NCBI RefSeq assembly: GCF_001425045.1
Contig: NZ_LMDJ01000012.1
Coordinates: forward strand, 298,141-362,140
Reading direction: 5' to 3'
Source of the DNA: Massilia sp. Root351
Lineage (GTDB): Bacteria > Pseudomonadota > Gammaproteobacteria > Burkholderiales > Burkholderiaceae_D
DNA length: 64,000 nucleotides
The notes under the pieces are model-generated. The model saw only the letters and a program-made list of their open reading frames with translations. It searched no databases and was not told the origin of the DNA. Positions 48,013-58,186 of the stretch are shown one piece after another. The translations under genes and the position numbers were made by a program. Each line of letters begins with the position of its first letter. Position 1 is the stretch's first letter.

Positions 48013-48393
48013 CTACAGCGCGGCGTCCACCAGCAGTTCGGGCCGCAAGGCGCGCATGCGCAGCTCGGTGAAATAGCCGCCCGCCTCGTTGTAGCGCAAG
48101 AAATGCCGGCCGCACACCTGGCAGCGCAGCACCTGGCTGAGGTTGGCGGGATAGTAGCGCGGCGCGATGGGCGCGTCTTCGCTCTCGTAGCGCGTCCCGT
48201 TGGGATGGTATTCCTTGAAAGTGGGCTCGTCGTACGGGTCTTCCACCAGCGTGCCCACCTCTTCCAGCTTCTCCAGCTCCAGCGACGTCGGCAGGCTTTG
48301 CCAGGCCGCCAACGGCACGCTGCTGCAAGCGCATTTCTGCGTCACCGCAGCGGAGGCCTCAGCCAATTGCATCAACGCGGGAAAATCAATCAT
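48013..48393 (-). CDS. hypothetical protein with a CxxC pair
   Basis: A 126-aa protein of unknown function. It has a CAC pair around residue 22, and near the C terminus a [18 protein letters not shown] segment that could bind zinc or act in redox. The start is uncertain: the ATG at 48393 gives an N terminus [13 protein letters not shown], and an ATG at 48438 would add 15 residues. Neither has a strong ribosome binding site. No similar gene that I know of helps here. Confidence 0.6.
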   Translation of the reverse strand: MIDFPALMQLAEASAAVTQKCACSSVPLAAWQSLPTSLELEKLEEVGTLVEDPYDEPTFKEYHPNGTRYESEDAPIAPRYYPANLSQVLRCQVCGRHFLRYNEAGGYFTELRMRALRPELLVDAAL

Positions 48394-48575
48394 CGGCGTG
48401 CCGTATTTTTCATAGAAAACCGCACATCGCGGTGTCATTTGCAGAGTAGTAAATTGTCTTTTCCCGCCCGATGAGCCTGTCGGCCTTCTCCAAGGCGGCT
48501 TGGACCATGAAGCGGTTCAGCGTTGTCGCAAGCTGCCCAGTGTACGCCCGTCCTTTTAAGGCGGCAACGGCGGCA

Positions 48576-49115
48576 TCATTTCGCCCCAGGCTCTTGCCGG
48601 ATCGGCGCCTGGCTGTCACCCAGCACTGCCTGGTTGCGGGCATCGATCCTGGCAAGGGTGGAGGCCGTCGCGCCAGGGCCGGCCATCATGCGCACGTCGC
48701 GAAAGCCCAGCGGGCAGCCGTCGGCCGACTTCGGGCCCACCGGTTCGAGCTCCTTGCCCGTGTCGCGCTCCACGTAGCGCACCGAGCCGCCATGCGGGCC
48801 AGGCGCCCATTTATCGCCCCACTGCAGCAAAGCCACCAGCACGGGAAACAATTCCTCGCCCTTGGGCGTGAGCCGATAGCCTTGCCGCTTCTCCTGCCCT
48901 TCCAGCGGCGCCTTCTCCAGTATCCCCAGTTCGGTCAGCCGGTTGAGCCGGCTGGTGAGGATGTTGCGGGCGATGCCCAGGCGCTCCTGGAATTCATCGA
49001 AGCGCGTCGTGCCCAGAACGCACTCGCGCACGATGAGCAAGCTCCACCACTCGCCCACCTGGTCGAGCGCGCGCGCTATTGAACAGTTCATTCCATCGAA
49101 AGTTTTTCGTTGCAT
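48576..49115 (-). CDS. HxlR-family transcriptional regulator
   Basis: A 179-aa winged-helix regulator. The N-terminal half has NCSIARALDQVGEWWSLLIVRE, the usual start of HxlR proteins with the conserved cysteine and WW, and then FQERLGIARNILTSRLNRL for DNA reading. The C-terminal 60 residues, past GDKW, are longer than in minimal members. The start at 49115 is an ATG; an upstream TTG is not used. It is divergent from the MFS gene and probably represses it in response to a reactive compound. Confidence 0.9.
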   Translation of the reverse strand: MQRKTFDGMNCSIARALDQVGEWWSLLIVRECVLGTTRFDEFQERLGIARNILTSRLNRLTELGILEKAPLEGQEKRQGYRLTPKGEELFPVLVALLQWGDKWAPGPHGGSVRYVERDTGKELEPVGPKSADGCPLGFRDVRMMAGPGATASTLARIDARNQAVLGDSQAPIRQEPGAK

Positions 49116-49136
49116 GGGGACGATTTTAAATCTATC

Positions 49137-49180
49137 AGTTGCATCACGCAACTTTATCTGATAAGTTTCATGATGAAACT
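49137..49180. promoter_or_regulatory. twin palindromic operators in the HxlR-MFS intergenic region
   Basis: Two related 17-bp palindromes occur: AGTTGCATCACGCAACT (49137-49153) and AGTTTCATGATGAAACT (49164-49180), the latter perfect. Their centres are 27 bp apart. They lie in the divergent promoter and are the likely binding sites of the HxlR protein. Confidence 0.65.
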
Positions 49181-49224
49181 AAAAAATCCGCCCACAAGGG
49201 CACCCGCATTGAAGGAGTAACATC

Positions 49225-50415
49225 ATGGACCGTCGTTTAATCGTGCTCGCAGCGGGCATGTTCGCCATCGGCACCGACAGCTTTGTCGTGGCCGGCATTC
49301 TTCCCCAGGTGGCGCAATCGCTTGGGGTATCGATCGGGGTCGCAGGCCAGATGGTGACCTTGTACGCGCTCAGCTACGCACTGCTCTCGCCCGTCATCGC
49401 CGCCGCCCTCGCGCACTGGCCGCGCAAACGCCTGCTGCTGGCCGGCCTCGCGGTCTTCGTGATTGGCAATTTGATCACGGCGGTGGCGCCCACCATCGAG
49501 TGGGTGCTGGCCAGCCGCCTGATCGCCGGCCTGGGCGCCGCCATGTTCAGCCCGACCGCCACCGCCGCCGGCGCCTCCCTGGTGCCGCCCGAAAAGCGCG
49601 CCCACGCGCTGGCTATCGTCATTGCAGGCCTGACCAGCGCCACCGCGCTGGGCTCGCCCATCGGCACCTTCATCGGCGGCCTGGGCGACTGGCGCGCCAC
49701 CATGTGGTTCGTCACCGCCGTCGGCCTGGCCGCAGGCGCGGCCGTCTGCGCCATGCTGCCCCACATCCCCGCCCTGCCCGCCGTCACACTGCGCCAACGC
49801 CTGGCGCCACTGAAGGACAGCCGCGTGGTACTGACCCTGCTGACCACGCTGGCCGCCTATTCCGGCATGTTCGCGGTGTACACCTATATCGGGGTGACCT
49901 TCGACCGCGTCACCGCCGGCAAGCCGGAGGTGCTGGCCGGCCTGCTGCTGCTGTGGGGTTGCGCGGCCACGGCGGGCAACCTGGGCGCCGGCAAGCTGAC
50001 CGACCGCTTCGGCAGCCGCACCATCATCTACGGCGCGCTGGCGCTGAGCACCGTCAACTTCGCGCTGCTGCCGCTGGCGAGCGCGCATTTGTGGAGCGCG
50101 GCGCTGTCCATCGTGGTGTGGGGCGTGTGCGGCTGGGGCCTGCTGGTGCCGCAGCAGCACCGCCTGATCAGCCTGGCGCCCGCGTCGGCGCCGCTGCTGC
50201 TGGGGCTGAATTCGGCGGCGCTATACATCGGCGTGTCGGCCGCCGGCGTCGTCGGCGCGGCCAGCATCGCCATGCTCGACAAGCATCAGATCGGCCTGGT
50301 AGGCGCGGCCCTGCTGGCCGCCGCCTTCCTCATTGCGCAGCAGGCGGACCGGCTGATCCGCAAAGAGCAGAACAGCGGCCAGATGCTCCCGGCAACGGCA
50401 TCGCCGAATCAGTAG
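49225..50415 (+). CDS. MFS transporter (drug:H+ antiporter-like)
   Basis: A 396-aa inner-membrane protein with 12 predicted helices. It has the DHA1-type features of AraJ/NepI/YdhP relatives, including FAIGTDSFVVAGILPQVAQSL in helix 1 and the loop PRKRLL. It follows an AAGGAGTAACATC ribosome binding site and is divergent from the HxlR regulator, so it is probably induced by, and exports, a toxic small molecule. The substrate is unknown. Confidence 0.9.
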   Translation: MDRRLIVLAAGMFAIGTDSFVVAGILPQVAQSLGVSIGVAGQMVTLYALSYALLSPVIAAALAHWPRKRLLLAGLAVFVIGNLITAVAPTIEWVLASRLIAGLGAAMFSPTATAAGASLVPPEKRAHALAIVIAGLTSATALGSPIGTFIGGLGDWRATMWFVTAVGLAAGAAVCAMLPHIPALPAVTLRQRLAPLKDSRVVLTLLTTLAAYSGMFAVYTYIGVTFDRVTAGKPEVLAGLLLLWGCAATAGNLGAGKLTDRFGSRTIIYGALALSTVNFALLPLASAHLWSAALSIVVWGVCGWGLLVPQQHRLISLAPASAPLLLGLNSAALYIGVSAAGVVGAASIAMLDKHQIGLVGAALLAAAFLIAQQADRLIRKEQNSGQMLPATASPNQ

Positions 50416-50449
50416 GTACAAGGCCTGCGCGGCCGAAGCAAAGCAAAGG

Positions 50450-50477
50450 AATGCAATTTCCATATGGAAATTGCATT
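50450..50477. promoter_or_regulatory. 28-bp perfect palindrome upstream of the Hsp70-like gene
   Basis: The sequence AATGCAATTTCCAT is followed directly by its exact reverse complement, with no spacer. It ends 33 bp before the chaperone start codon and 35 bp after the MFS stop. There is no T-run that would make it a terminator. It may be an operator or an RNA element in the leader. Confidence 0.6.
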
Positions 50478-50510
50478 TCTGGTAAAATTTTCTTTTATCG
50501 CGCGAGGGCA

Positions 50511-52220
50511 ATGATGATTGTCGGCATAGACCTGGGTACTACGAACAGCCTGATTTCAGTCTGGGAGCATGGCGCATCCCGCCTGATTCCCAATTGCCTT
50601 GGCGAGGTGCTGACGCCTTCCTGCGTCAGCATCGACGAAGACGGCAGCATCCTGGTCGGGCGTGCGGCGCGCGAACGCCTGCAGACGCATCCCGACCGCA
50701 CCGCTGCGGTCTTCAAGCGCTACATGGGCAGCGACAAGACCCTGCGCCTGGGCGGCAAGGAATTCCGCGCCGAAGAGTTGTCCGCGCTGATATTGCGCGC
50801 GCTGAAGGAAGATGCGGAAGCGGCGCTCGGCATTGCTATTACCGAAGCAATCATCACCGTACCCGCGTATTTTTCGGACGCGCAGCGCAAAGCCACGCGC
50901 GCAGCCGGACAGTTGGCGGGTTTGCGCGTGGAGCGTCTGCTCAACGAGCCGACGGCGGCGGCCCTGGCCTACGGCATTCACTTGCGCGACGCTGAAACCC
51001 GCTTCCTGGTCTTCGATCTGGGCGGCGGAACATTCGACGTGTCGGTGCTGGACCTGTTCGAGGGCGTGATGGAGGTGCGTGCCTCGGCCGGCGACAATAT
51101 GCTGGGCGGCGAAGACTTCATGCGATGCCTGGTGGACTACTTCTTCGAGCAGCGCAAAGTGCCGGTCAGCCTGAAAAGCGACCATTACTTCTTGCAGAGT
51201 CTATACGCCCAGGCCGAAGCAGCCAAGCGTATGCTCAGTGAAGCCGCCACTGCCGCCATCCGCGTGGTCCACAATGAGACGGAGTACCAGCTCGACATCG
51301 ACGAGCAGGCCCTTGAGCGCATCTGCGAAGGCATGCTGCGCCGGCTGCGCGATCCGGTCGAGCGTGCGCTACGCGACGCCAACCTGCGCGCGACCGAATT
51401 GGACAACGTGGTACTGGCCGGTGGCGCAACCCGCATGCCCATGGTGCGCCGCCTGGTGGCGCGCATGTTCGGCCGCTTCCCATCGTGCGACATCAATCCC
51501 GACGAAGTCGTGGCGCTGGGCGCGGCAGTACAGGCCGGCCTGAAGATGCGCGACGCCGCCTTGAACGAGGTGGTAATGACGGACGTCGCGCCATATTCGC
51601 TGGGCATCGATGTATCGATGACGCTGGGTGACGGCAGCCTCTCGCATGGACACTTCGACCCGGTTATAGAACGAAACACACCGGTGCCAGTGAGCCGTGT
51701 GAAGCGCTATTACCCGGTTGCGGAACAGCAGAAGCAGTTGCAACTGAACGTGTTTCAGGGTGAGGCCCGCATGTGCCGCGACAACGTCCGCCTCGGCACC
51801 CTGCAGTTCGCGCTGCCCCAACTGGCGCGAGAGGACAGCGGTGTCGATATCCGTTTCACCTATGACGTGAACGGCTTGCTCCAGGTTGACGCCACGGTCG
51901 TGAAGACAGCGCACACGCACACGCTGGTCATCGAAGGCAATCCCGGCCTGCTGACGGAAGCCGAGATCGCAGCCCGCTTCGTTGCCCTGTCCGAACTCAA
52001 GATCCACCCACGCGACCGGCTGGAGCACCGTACCTTGCTGGCGCGCGGCGAGCGGCTGTACCAGCAGATCCGTGGCAATCAGCGCGAGTGGTTCGGCGCA
52101 CAAATTTCAGCATTTGAACAAGCCCTGGAATCACAGGACAACCGCCGGATAGACCCGCAGCGCAGGGAATTCGAAACGCTGCTCAACGAAGCCGAGCACG
52201 ACAGCTTTACTATCCGATGA
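50511..52220 (+). CDS. Hsp70-family chaperone, HscC-like
   Basis: A 569-aa Hsp70. The nucleotide-binding domain has GIDLGTTNSLISVW, DLGGGTFDVSVLD and VVLAGGATRMPMVRRL. The substrate domain follows (VIERNTPVPVSR, and the short NVFQGEARM strand). It is shorter than DnaK (about 640 aa) because the C-terminal lid is reduced, as in HscC. The ATG at 50511 is followed by a second at 50514 that fits the ribosome binding site slightly better. Its stop overlaps the next gene (ATGA), so it works with that J-like TPR protein. Confidence 0.92.
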   Translation: MMIVGIDLGTTNSLISVWEHGASRLIPNCLGEVLTPSCVSIDEDGSILVGRAARERLQTHPDRTAAVFKRYMGSDKTLRLGGKEFRAEELSALILRALKEDAEAALGIAITEAIITVPAYFSDAQRKATRAAGQLAGLRVERLLNEPTAAALAYGIHLRDAETRFLVFDLGGGTFDVSVLDLFEGVMEVRASAGDNMLGGEDFMRCLVDYFFEQRKVPVSLKSDHYFLQSLYAQAEAAKRMLSEAATAAIRVVHNETEYQLDIDEQALERICEGMLRRLRDPVERALRDANLRATELDNVVLAGGATRMPMVRRLVARMFGRFPSCDINPDEVVALGAAVQAGLKMRDAALNEVVMTDVAPYSLGIDVSMTLGDGSLSHGHFDPVIERNTPVPVSRVKRYYPVAEQQKQLQLNVFQGEARMCRDNVRLGTLQFALPQLAREDSGVDIRFTYDVNGLLQVDATVVKTAHTHTLVIEGNPGLLTEAEIAARFVALSELKIHPRDRLEHRTLLARGERLYQQIRGNQREWFGAQISAFEQALESQDNRRIDPQRREFETLLNEAEHDSFTIR

Positions 52221-54517
52221 CCGCACTGCCCGCCTTCCTGCAACGGCTTGACGTTGCCGAGACTGCCGACGAGCGCAGCGTCCGCCGAGCTTACGCGCGC
52301 GAACTCAAACTGATCGACCAGGAAACCGACCCGGCCGAGTTCCAGTCCCTGCGCGAAGCCTATGACGCCGCGTTGCACTGGCTGCGCTACCGCAGCGAGA
52401 ACACGGGCGAAGGCGTCGACGTCAGCCCGTCCCCAGCAACAGTCCAGCCTAAGCCGGAGCCGCCAGCAGAAACGCCGGCGCACGGGCCAGCCACAGCGAC
52501 GACAGCGTCCCCCGGTGCCGAAGTCAGCCAGGCCGACGCTGTGTTCACAGCCTTCCAGCAGCGGGCCGCCGGCAGCGCCGGGAAAATGGCGGCCACCGAC
52601 GACGCGCCCTGGGAGCGCGAACTGAAGCTCAGCCTGGCCGACGAGCGCCTGAGCAGCATCGTCGAGCGCGACGCGTTCGAGCGTATGGTGGCCGAACTGC
52701 TGGCGGCCGGCTGGCAGCCAGGACATGAAGCCTTGTTGATCGCGGCGGCCAGGGTCTTCGATTGGAATAACGACCGCCGCCGCGTCGAGAGTCATGGATA
52801 TGCGGGCGCCCTGCTGAACAATGCGCTGGAGCAACGCGCCATGTTCGATCTGCAAACGGACGAGGTGCGCGGGCAGCAGCGCAAGCTCATCGAGCGGCTG
52901 CGCCGGGCAGACGAACCTAGCACCCGCGAACTGGTGCTGCACTCTCCCACGCTGGAAACGCTGATCGCGCGCTTCCCCGAATGGCTCGCGCTCGTCGCCA
53001 GCGTTCCCTGCATCGTCGATTGGCGCGAGCGAAATAGCCAGGTGCCGGCATGGCGGCGCAAGCTCACCTTTACCGGCTGGCGCAAGCGCGCAAGCGCGTC
53101 CTACGGTGACGCGCAGCACAGTACCTTCAATTGGGGCTGGCTGCTCGTCCTGGCGTTCATGGCGCTGGTCCGCATAGCCAACAACAACAGTACTGGCAGC
53201 CCGGACACGCCCTCCGCTCCAGGACCTGCGATGGCGCAGTTCACTCCCGCGTCCGACACGCTGCTAGAACACGCAGGCCAGCAAGCCGACAGCGGCGACT
53301 GGACCGGCGCTCTTGCCACCTGTAACCAGATTGTCAGCGAAGCCCCCAAGGATGCTCGTGCTTATGGTTGCCGTGCGCGGATCTACCTGCTTTTGGGACG
53401 GAACGGGGAAGCCCGGCGCGACGTGGAACATGCCGCATTGCTCGACAGTTCGAACCACGTCATGCTGCGGGTGCGCGGCATATTGGCTATGCACGACAAA
53501 AGCTACCAGGATGCACTAGCCGATTTCACCCGTATCATTCAGCTTTTCCCGAACGACGCATGGGCCTACACCCACCGTGCCCTTGCTTACGAGCAGGAAA
53601 AGCAGCCTCGCCAGTCATTGGCCGACGCACTGGAATCCATTCGCCTGCAGCCGAAGAACAATTCCACCCCCTATCTCATCGCCGCGCGGCTGCAGCATGC
53701 CAAGGGCGAGCCGAAACATGTCGAAACCCAGGCCGCCGCACTGATCGCAGCAGACGGCGACAATCCGGAAGCGTACACCACGGCAGCGGAAATCCGCATG
53801 CTGCTGGGCCAGCGCAAAGCAGCGCTCGATGTGCTGGATCGCGGCGCGGCTGCCGCGCCCGATGTGAACATCCCCTTATATCGTGCCGAGCTGCTGCCCG
53901 CCAGCGACCTCGCAGGCCGTCGTGCGGCGCTGGCAGCCGCTCTCGCTTTCGATCCGAAAAACAGCGCCGCGCTGCAACTGCGCGGCGCACTGGAAGCGGG
54001 TGCGCGGAACTACGAAGCAGCAATCAGCGCCTATACTGCGGCCCTCGATGCCCGCACACAAAACGACCGGAACCGCGCGCAGTTGCTGCTGGAACGCGGC
54101 GTCGTCCGCTTCAAGCAAGGCAATGTTGCAGCATCCGAAGCCGACTTCGCCGCCGCGCAAGCTGCCAGCAAGACCGCAATCGGGCAAAACAATGTCTGCT
54201 GGTACCTGGCTACGCAGAACATTTCGCTGCACACGGCTCTGGCAACGTGCAACGCAGCCCTGGAAGAGGACTCAACACTTGCGAGTGCATATGACAGCAA
54301 AGGATTCGTTCTGCTGCGCATGGGACGGTACTCGGAATCCGAAACCGCCTACACGGCCTCCCTAGCGCTGCGGCCGAAGTCCGCCGAGTCGCTTTACGGC
54401 CGGGGCCTCGCCAAACGCAAGCTGGGCCGGCATCGGGACGCCGGCGCGGACATCAACGCCGCAGTCTCATTGAAACCGCAGGTCGCCTCACAGTTTGCGG
54501 CCTACGGTGTCAACTAG
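52217..54517 (+). CDS. J-like domain and TPR protein, partner of the HscC-like Hsp70
   Basis: A 766-aa protein. Residues 1-60 look like a J domain (RSVRRAYARELKLIDQETD, EFQSLREAYDAAL) but have LIDQ where the HPD triad should be. A proline/alanine-rich linker (about 75-110) and a helical region follow, then one membrane helix (WGWLLVLAFMALVRIA, about 305-320), and then many TPR-like repeats (about 350-760) such as AYGCRARIYLLLGRNGEARRD. The TPR part is probably outside the cytoplasm if the N terminus is inside. It overlaps the Hsp70 gene by four bases. Confidence 0.85.
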   Translation: MTALPAFLQRLDVAETADERSVRRAYARELKLIDQETDPAEFQSLREAYDAALHWLRYRSENTGEGVDVSPSPATVQPKPEPPAETPAHGPATATTASPGAEVSQADAVFTAFQQRAAGSAGKMAATDDAPWERELKLSLADERLSSIVERDAFERMVAELLAAGWQPGHEALLIAAARVFDWNNDRRRVESHGYAGALLNNALEQRAMFDLQTDEVRGQQRKLIERLRRADEPSTRELVLHSPTLETLIARFPEWLALVASVPCIVDWRERNSQVPAWRRKLTFTGWRKRASASYGDAQHSTFNWGWLLVLAFMALVRIANNNSTGSPDTPSAPGPAMAQFTPASDTLLEHAGQQADSGDWTGALATCNQIVSEAPKDARAYGCRARIYLLLGRNGEARRDVEHAALLDSSNHVMLRVRGILAMHDKSYQDALADFTRIIQLFPNDAWAYTHRALAYEQEKQPRQSLADALESIRLQPKNNSTPYLIAARLQHAKGEPKHVETQAAALIAADGDNPEAYTTAAEIRMLLGQRKAALDVLDRGAAAAPDVNIPLYRAELLPASDLAGRRAALAAALAFDPKNSAALQLRGALEAGARNYEAAISAYTAALDARTQNDRNRAQLLLERGVVRFKQGNVAASEADFAAAQAASKTAIGQNNVCWYLATQNISLHTALATCNAALEEDSTLASAYDSKGFVLLRMGRYSESETAYTASLALRPKSAESLYGRGLAKRKLGRHRDAGADINAAVSLKPQVASQFAAYGVN

Positions 54518-54547
54518 GCGACAGCCTGCGCAAAGGTCGCCGTTTTT
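54517..54547 (+). terminator. rho-independent terminator after the Hsp70-TPR operon
   Basis: GGCGAC and GTCGCC form a stem around a 13-base loop and are followed by GTTTTT. It begins at the stop codon of the TPR gene. Confidence 0.75.
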
Positions 54548-54725
54548 CCCGGCATGCCGTGTACGCACCCAGCGCCGCCGTGCAGCCTGCTGGACAGGCG
54601 CTCGGGCGCAATGCCTGGGACAGCGTTGCTAACGGCCAGCTCCAGGCCCTGCTTCTCCCGCATGCCCGCAGTCACACCGTGCCGCCCGCTGTACCGCTGC
54701 TCCAGTGCGTCGCCCCGGCCCAGGA

Positions 54726-55538
54726 CTACTTCGGGCGGGCTATCTTTTCCAGGTAGGCGTTGAGGGAGGCTTGCGACAGCTCGCCGACGTGCAGGCCGGC
54801 CAGCTTGCCGTCGGCCGCGTAGAACAGCGTGGTGGGGAAGGCGGAGGCGCCTACCGCATGGGCGATACCGGCGTCCGCGTCGTGCACGGCATTGGTCACG
54901 GCGAAGCCGCGCTCGGACAGGAAACGCTGGCCCGCCGCCGCGTCGGCGTCCTCGTTGACGAACACGAAAGCCACGTCGCGGCGCTGCTGCTGCGTTTTAG
55001 CCAGCACCGGCATCTCGCGCCGGCACGGCGGACACCAGCTGGCCCAGAAATTCACCACCATCGGTTTGCCCCCGGCGATGTGCCGGATGGCGGCCGGCGC
55101 GGCGGCGCCCTGCGCACTGCGCAGCGCGATGGCCGAACCGGACATGTCCCATGCGAACACCGCCGCAATCAGGCCGGCGCCCAGCGGCGCCTGCAGCTGC
55201 GGCTTGCGCCAGCAGCGCCATACGCCGACCGCCAGCGCACCGGCAATCGCGGCCGGCCAGTTGCCACCACCGTCGCGGATATCGAACACCGCCCACCACG
55301 GCGCGCCGCGGAAATCGTTGAAACGGATGATAACGAAGGCGATGCGGCCCGCCACCAGCGCGGCCAGCACCATGTCCAGCAAGATGCCGGTGACGTTAAC
55401 CTTGTTCTTGCGGCCCGCCAGGTAGCCCACCCCCGCGGCGATACCGAACGCCATGGCGAGCAGCACATGGCTGGCTTGCAGCACCAGCGGCCCAACATTA
55501 ACTGAAAACACCAACGCCTCCGTCTCGTCCGCCGGCAT
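54726..55538 (-). CDS. TlpA-like thioredoxin with a multi-helix membrane domain
   Basis: A 270-aa protein. Four hydrophobic helices (about residues 5-125) resemble the front part of prolipoprotein diacylglyceryl transferase (VAGRIAFVIIRFNDF). A short linker leads to a thioredoxin domain with the active site WCPPC in FWASWCPPCRREMPVL (about 162-177) and a cis-proline in SAFPTT. The thioredoxin part would face the periplasm. It probably reduces or keeps reduced an exported protein, such as an apocytochrome. The start at 55538 is tentative. The 208 bp before its stop show only the terminator. Confidence 0.85.
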   Translation of the reverse strand: MPADETEALVFSVNVGPLVLQASHVLLAMAFGIAAGVGYLAGRKNKVNVTGILLDMVLAALVAGRIAFVIIRFNDFRGAPWWAVFDIRDGGGNWPAAIAGALAVGVWRCWRKPQLQAPLGAGLIAAVFAWDMSGSAIALRSAQGAAAPAAIRHIAGGKPMVVNFWASWCPPCRREMPVLAKTQQQRRDVAFVFVNEDADAAAGQRFLSERGFAVTNAVHDADAGIAHAVGASAFPTTLFYAADGKLAGLHVGELSQASLNAYLEKIARPK

Positions 55539-55655
55539 GGCCCGGCCCAGCCGCACGATAGCACGGCGGCGGCACGGCCGCAGCACGGCCGGAACGCGTC
55601 ACTGTCCGGCCACTATCGCGCCAGCGCTGCCGCCGCGGTACGGGCCAGCATGGAA

Positions 55656-56858
<1,203 letters not shown>

Positions 56859-56867
56859 AGTCTGTCC

Positions 56868-57509
56868 TCAGTTGGGCTGCAGCAACGGCGCAGCGGTGAC
56901 GGCCTGCAGTTCTTCAAAGCTCAGGCCTTCAGCCATTTCACGCACCACCAGCCCGGCCGGAGTCACGTCCAGCACGGCCAGGTCGGTGTAGATGCGGTTG
57001 ACGCAGGCCACGCCGGTCAGCGGGTAGCTGCACTGCCGGACGATCTTGCTTTCGCCGCTCTTGGTCTGGTGGTCCATCATCACGAACACCTGCTTGGCGC
57101 CGATGGCGAGGTCCATGGCGCCGCCCACGGCCGGTATCGCGTCCGGCGCGCCGGTGTGCCAGTTGGCCAGGTCGCCGCCGGCCGACACCTGGAAGGCGCC
57201 CAGCACGCACACGTCCAGGTGGCCGCCGCGCATCATCGCGAAGGAATCGCCGTGGTGGAAGTAGGCGCCGCCGGTGAGCAGCGTGACCGGCTGCTTGCCG
57301 GCGTTGATCAGGTCCTCGTCCTCCTCGCCCTCGGCGGGCGCGGGGCCCATGCCGAGCAGGCCGTTTTCGCTGTGCAGGAACACTTCGCGCTCGGCGGGCA
57401 GGTGGTCGGCGACCTTGGTCGGCAAGCCGATGCCGAGGTTGACGTAAGCGCCTTCAGCAATGTCCTGCGCCACGCGGGCGGCGATCTGGTCTCGGGTATA
57501 GCGCTGCAT
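56868..57509 (-). CDS. pcaJ: 3-oxoadipate CoA-transferase, subunit B
   Basis: A 213-aa beta subunit. It contains the catalytic glutamate in SENGLLGMGPAP (about residue 48) and the GGHLDVCVLGAFQVSAGGDLANW region of SCOT-type CoA transferases. It joins CoA from succinyl-CoA to 3-oxoadipate together with subunit A. Its start codon directly abuts the stop of pcaI. Confidence 0.93.
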   Translation of the reverse strand: MQRYTRDQIAARVAQDIAEGAYVNLGIGLPTKVADHLPAEREVFLHSENGLLGMGPAPAEGEEDEDLINAGKQPVTLLTGGAYFHHGDSFAMMRGGHLDVCVLGAFQVSAGGDLANWHTGAPDAIPAVGGAMDLAIGAKQVFVMMDHQTKSGESKIVRQCSYPLTGVACVNRIYTDLAVLDVTPAGLVVREMAEGLSFEELQAVTAAPLLQPN

Positions 57510-58174
57510 TATGCATTCTCCTTCACGACGCGCTGCACGAAGATGCCGGGCGTGACGATGACTTCGGGATCGAGTTCGCCCAGCGCGACAACTTCCTGCA
57601 CCTGGGCGACGGTGGTCTTGGCGGCCATGGCCATGATGGGGCCGAAGTTGCGCGCCGTTTTGCGGTACACCAGGTTGCCCCAGCGGTCGCCGCGCAGCGC
57701 CTTGATCAGCGCGAAGTCGGCGTGGATGGGCGATTCAAGCACATAGTGGCGGCCATTGATCAGGCGCGTCTCCTTGCCCTCGGCCAGCAGGGTGCCGTAC
57801 CCGGTGGGCGTGAAGAAGCCGCCGATGCCGGCGCCGGCGGCGCGGATGCGCTCGGCCAGGTTGCCCTGCGGCGTCAGTTCCAGCTCGATCTTGCCGGCGC
57901 GGTAAAGCGCATCGAAATGCTGCGAGTCCGCCTGGCGCGGGAAGGAGCAGATGATCTTGCGCACCCGGCCCGCCTTGAGCAGCGCGGCCAGCCCGGTTTC
58001 GCCGTTGCCGGCATTGTTGTTGACGATGGTGAGATCGCGCGCGCCCTGCTCGATCAGCGCGTCGATCAGCGCCGACGGCATGCCCGCGTTGCCGAAGCCG
58101 CCAATCATGACGGTGGCGCCGTCATGCACGTCGGCCACGGCGCGCTGCAGGGATTCGTATGTCTTGTCTATCAT
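57509..58174 (-). CDS. pcaI: 3-oxoadipate CoA-transferase, subunit A
   Basis: A 221-aa alpha subunit with the GGFGNAGMPSALIDAL nucleotide loop near residues 25-40 and GGFFTPTGYGTLLAEGKE. It heads the pcaIJF operon, with ribosome binding site AGGAGCGAAT. A perfect inverted repeat that fits an IclR-family PcaR site lies 13-33 bp upstream. Succinyl-CoA:acetoacetate transferase is the alternative; the neighbouring cat genes favour the 3-oxoadipate assignment. Confidence 0.92.
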   Translation of the reverse strand: MIDKTYESLQRAVADVHDGATVMIGGFGNAGMPSALIDALIEQGARDLTIVNNNAGNGETGLAALLKAGRVRKIICSFPRQADSQHFDALYRAGKIELELTPQGNLAERIRAAGAGIGGFFTPTGYGTLLAEGKETRLINGRHYVLESPIHADFALIKALRGDRWGNLVYRKTARNFGPIMAMAAKTTVAQVQEVVALGELDPEVIVTPGIFVQRVVKENA

Positions 58175-58186
58175 ATTCGCTCCTGT

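Noticed and set aside
46496..48334. The nadE frame stays open for 1.8 kb upstream of its start, which would give a 1300-residue protein.
   Set aside because: The extension is antisense to the GNAT gene, the DUF3606 gene and part of another. It has low-complexity shadow composition, and the MSHAPHSF start at 46495 is typical of the family.
50451..50476. A rho-independent terminator for the MFS gene.
   Set aside because: The palindrome has no loop, is AT-rich in the arms, and no T-run follows on the plus strand.
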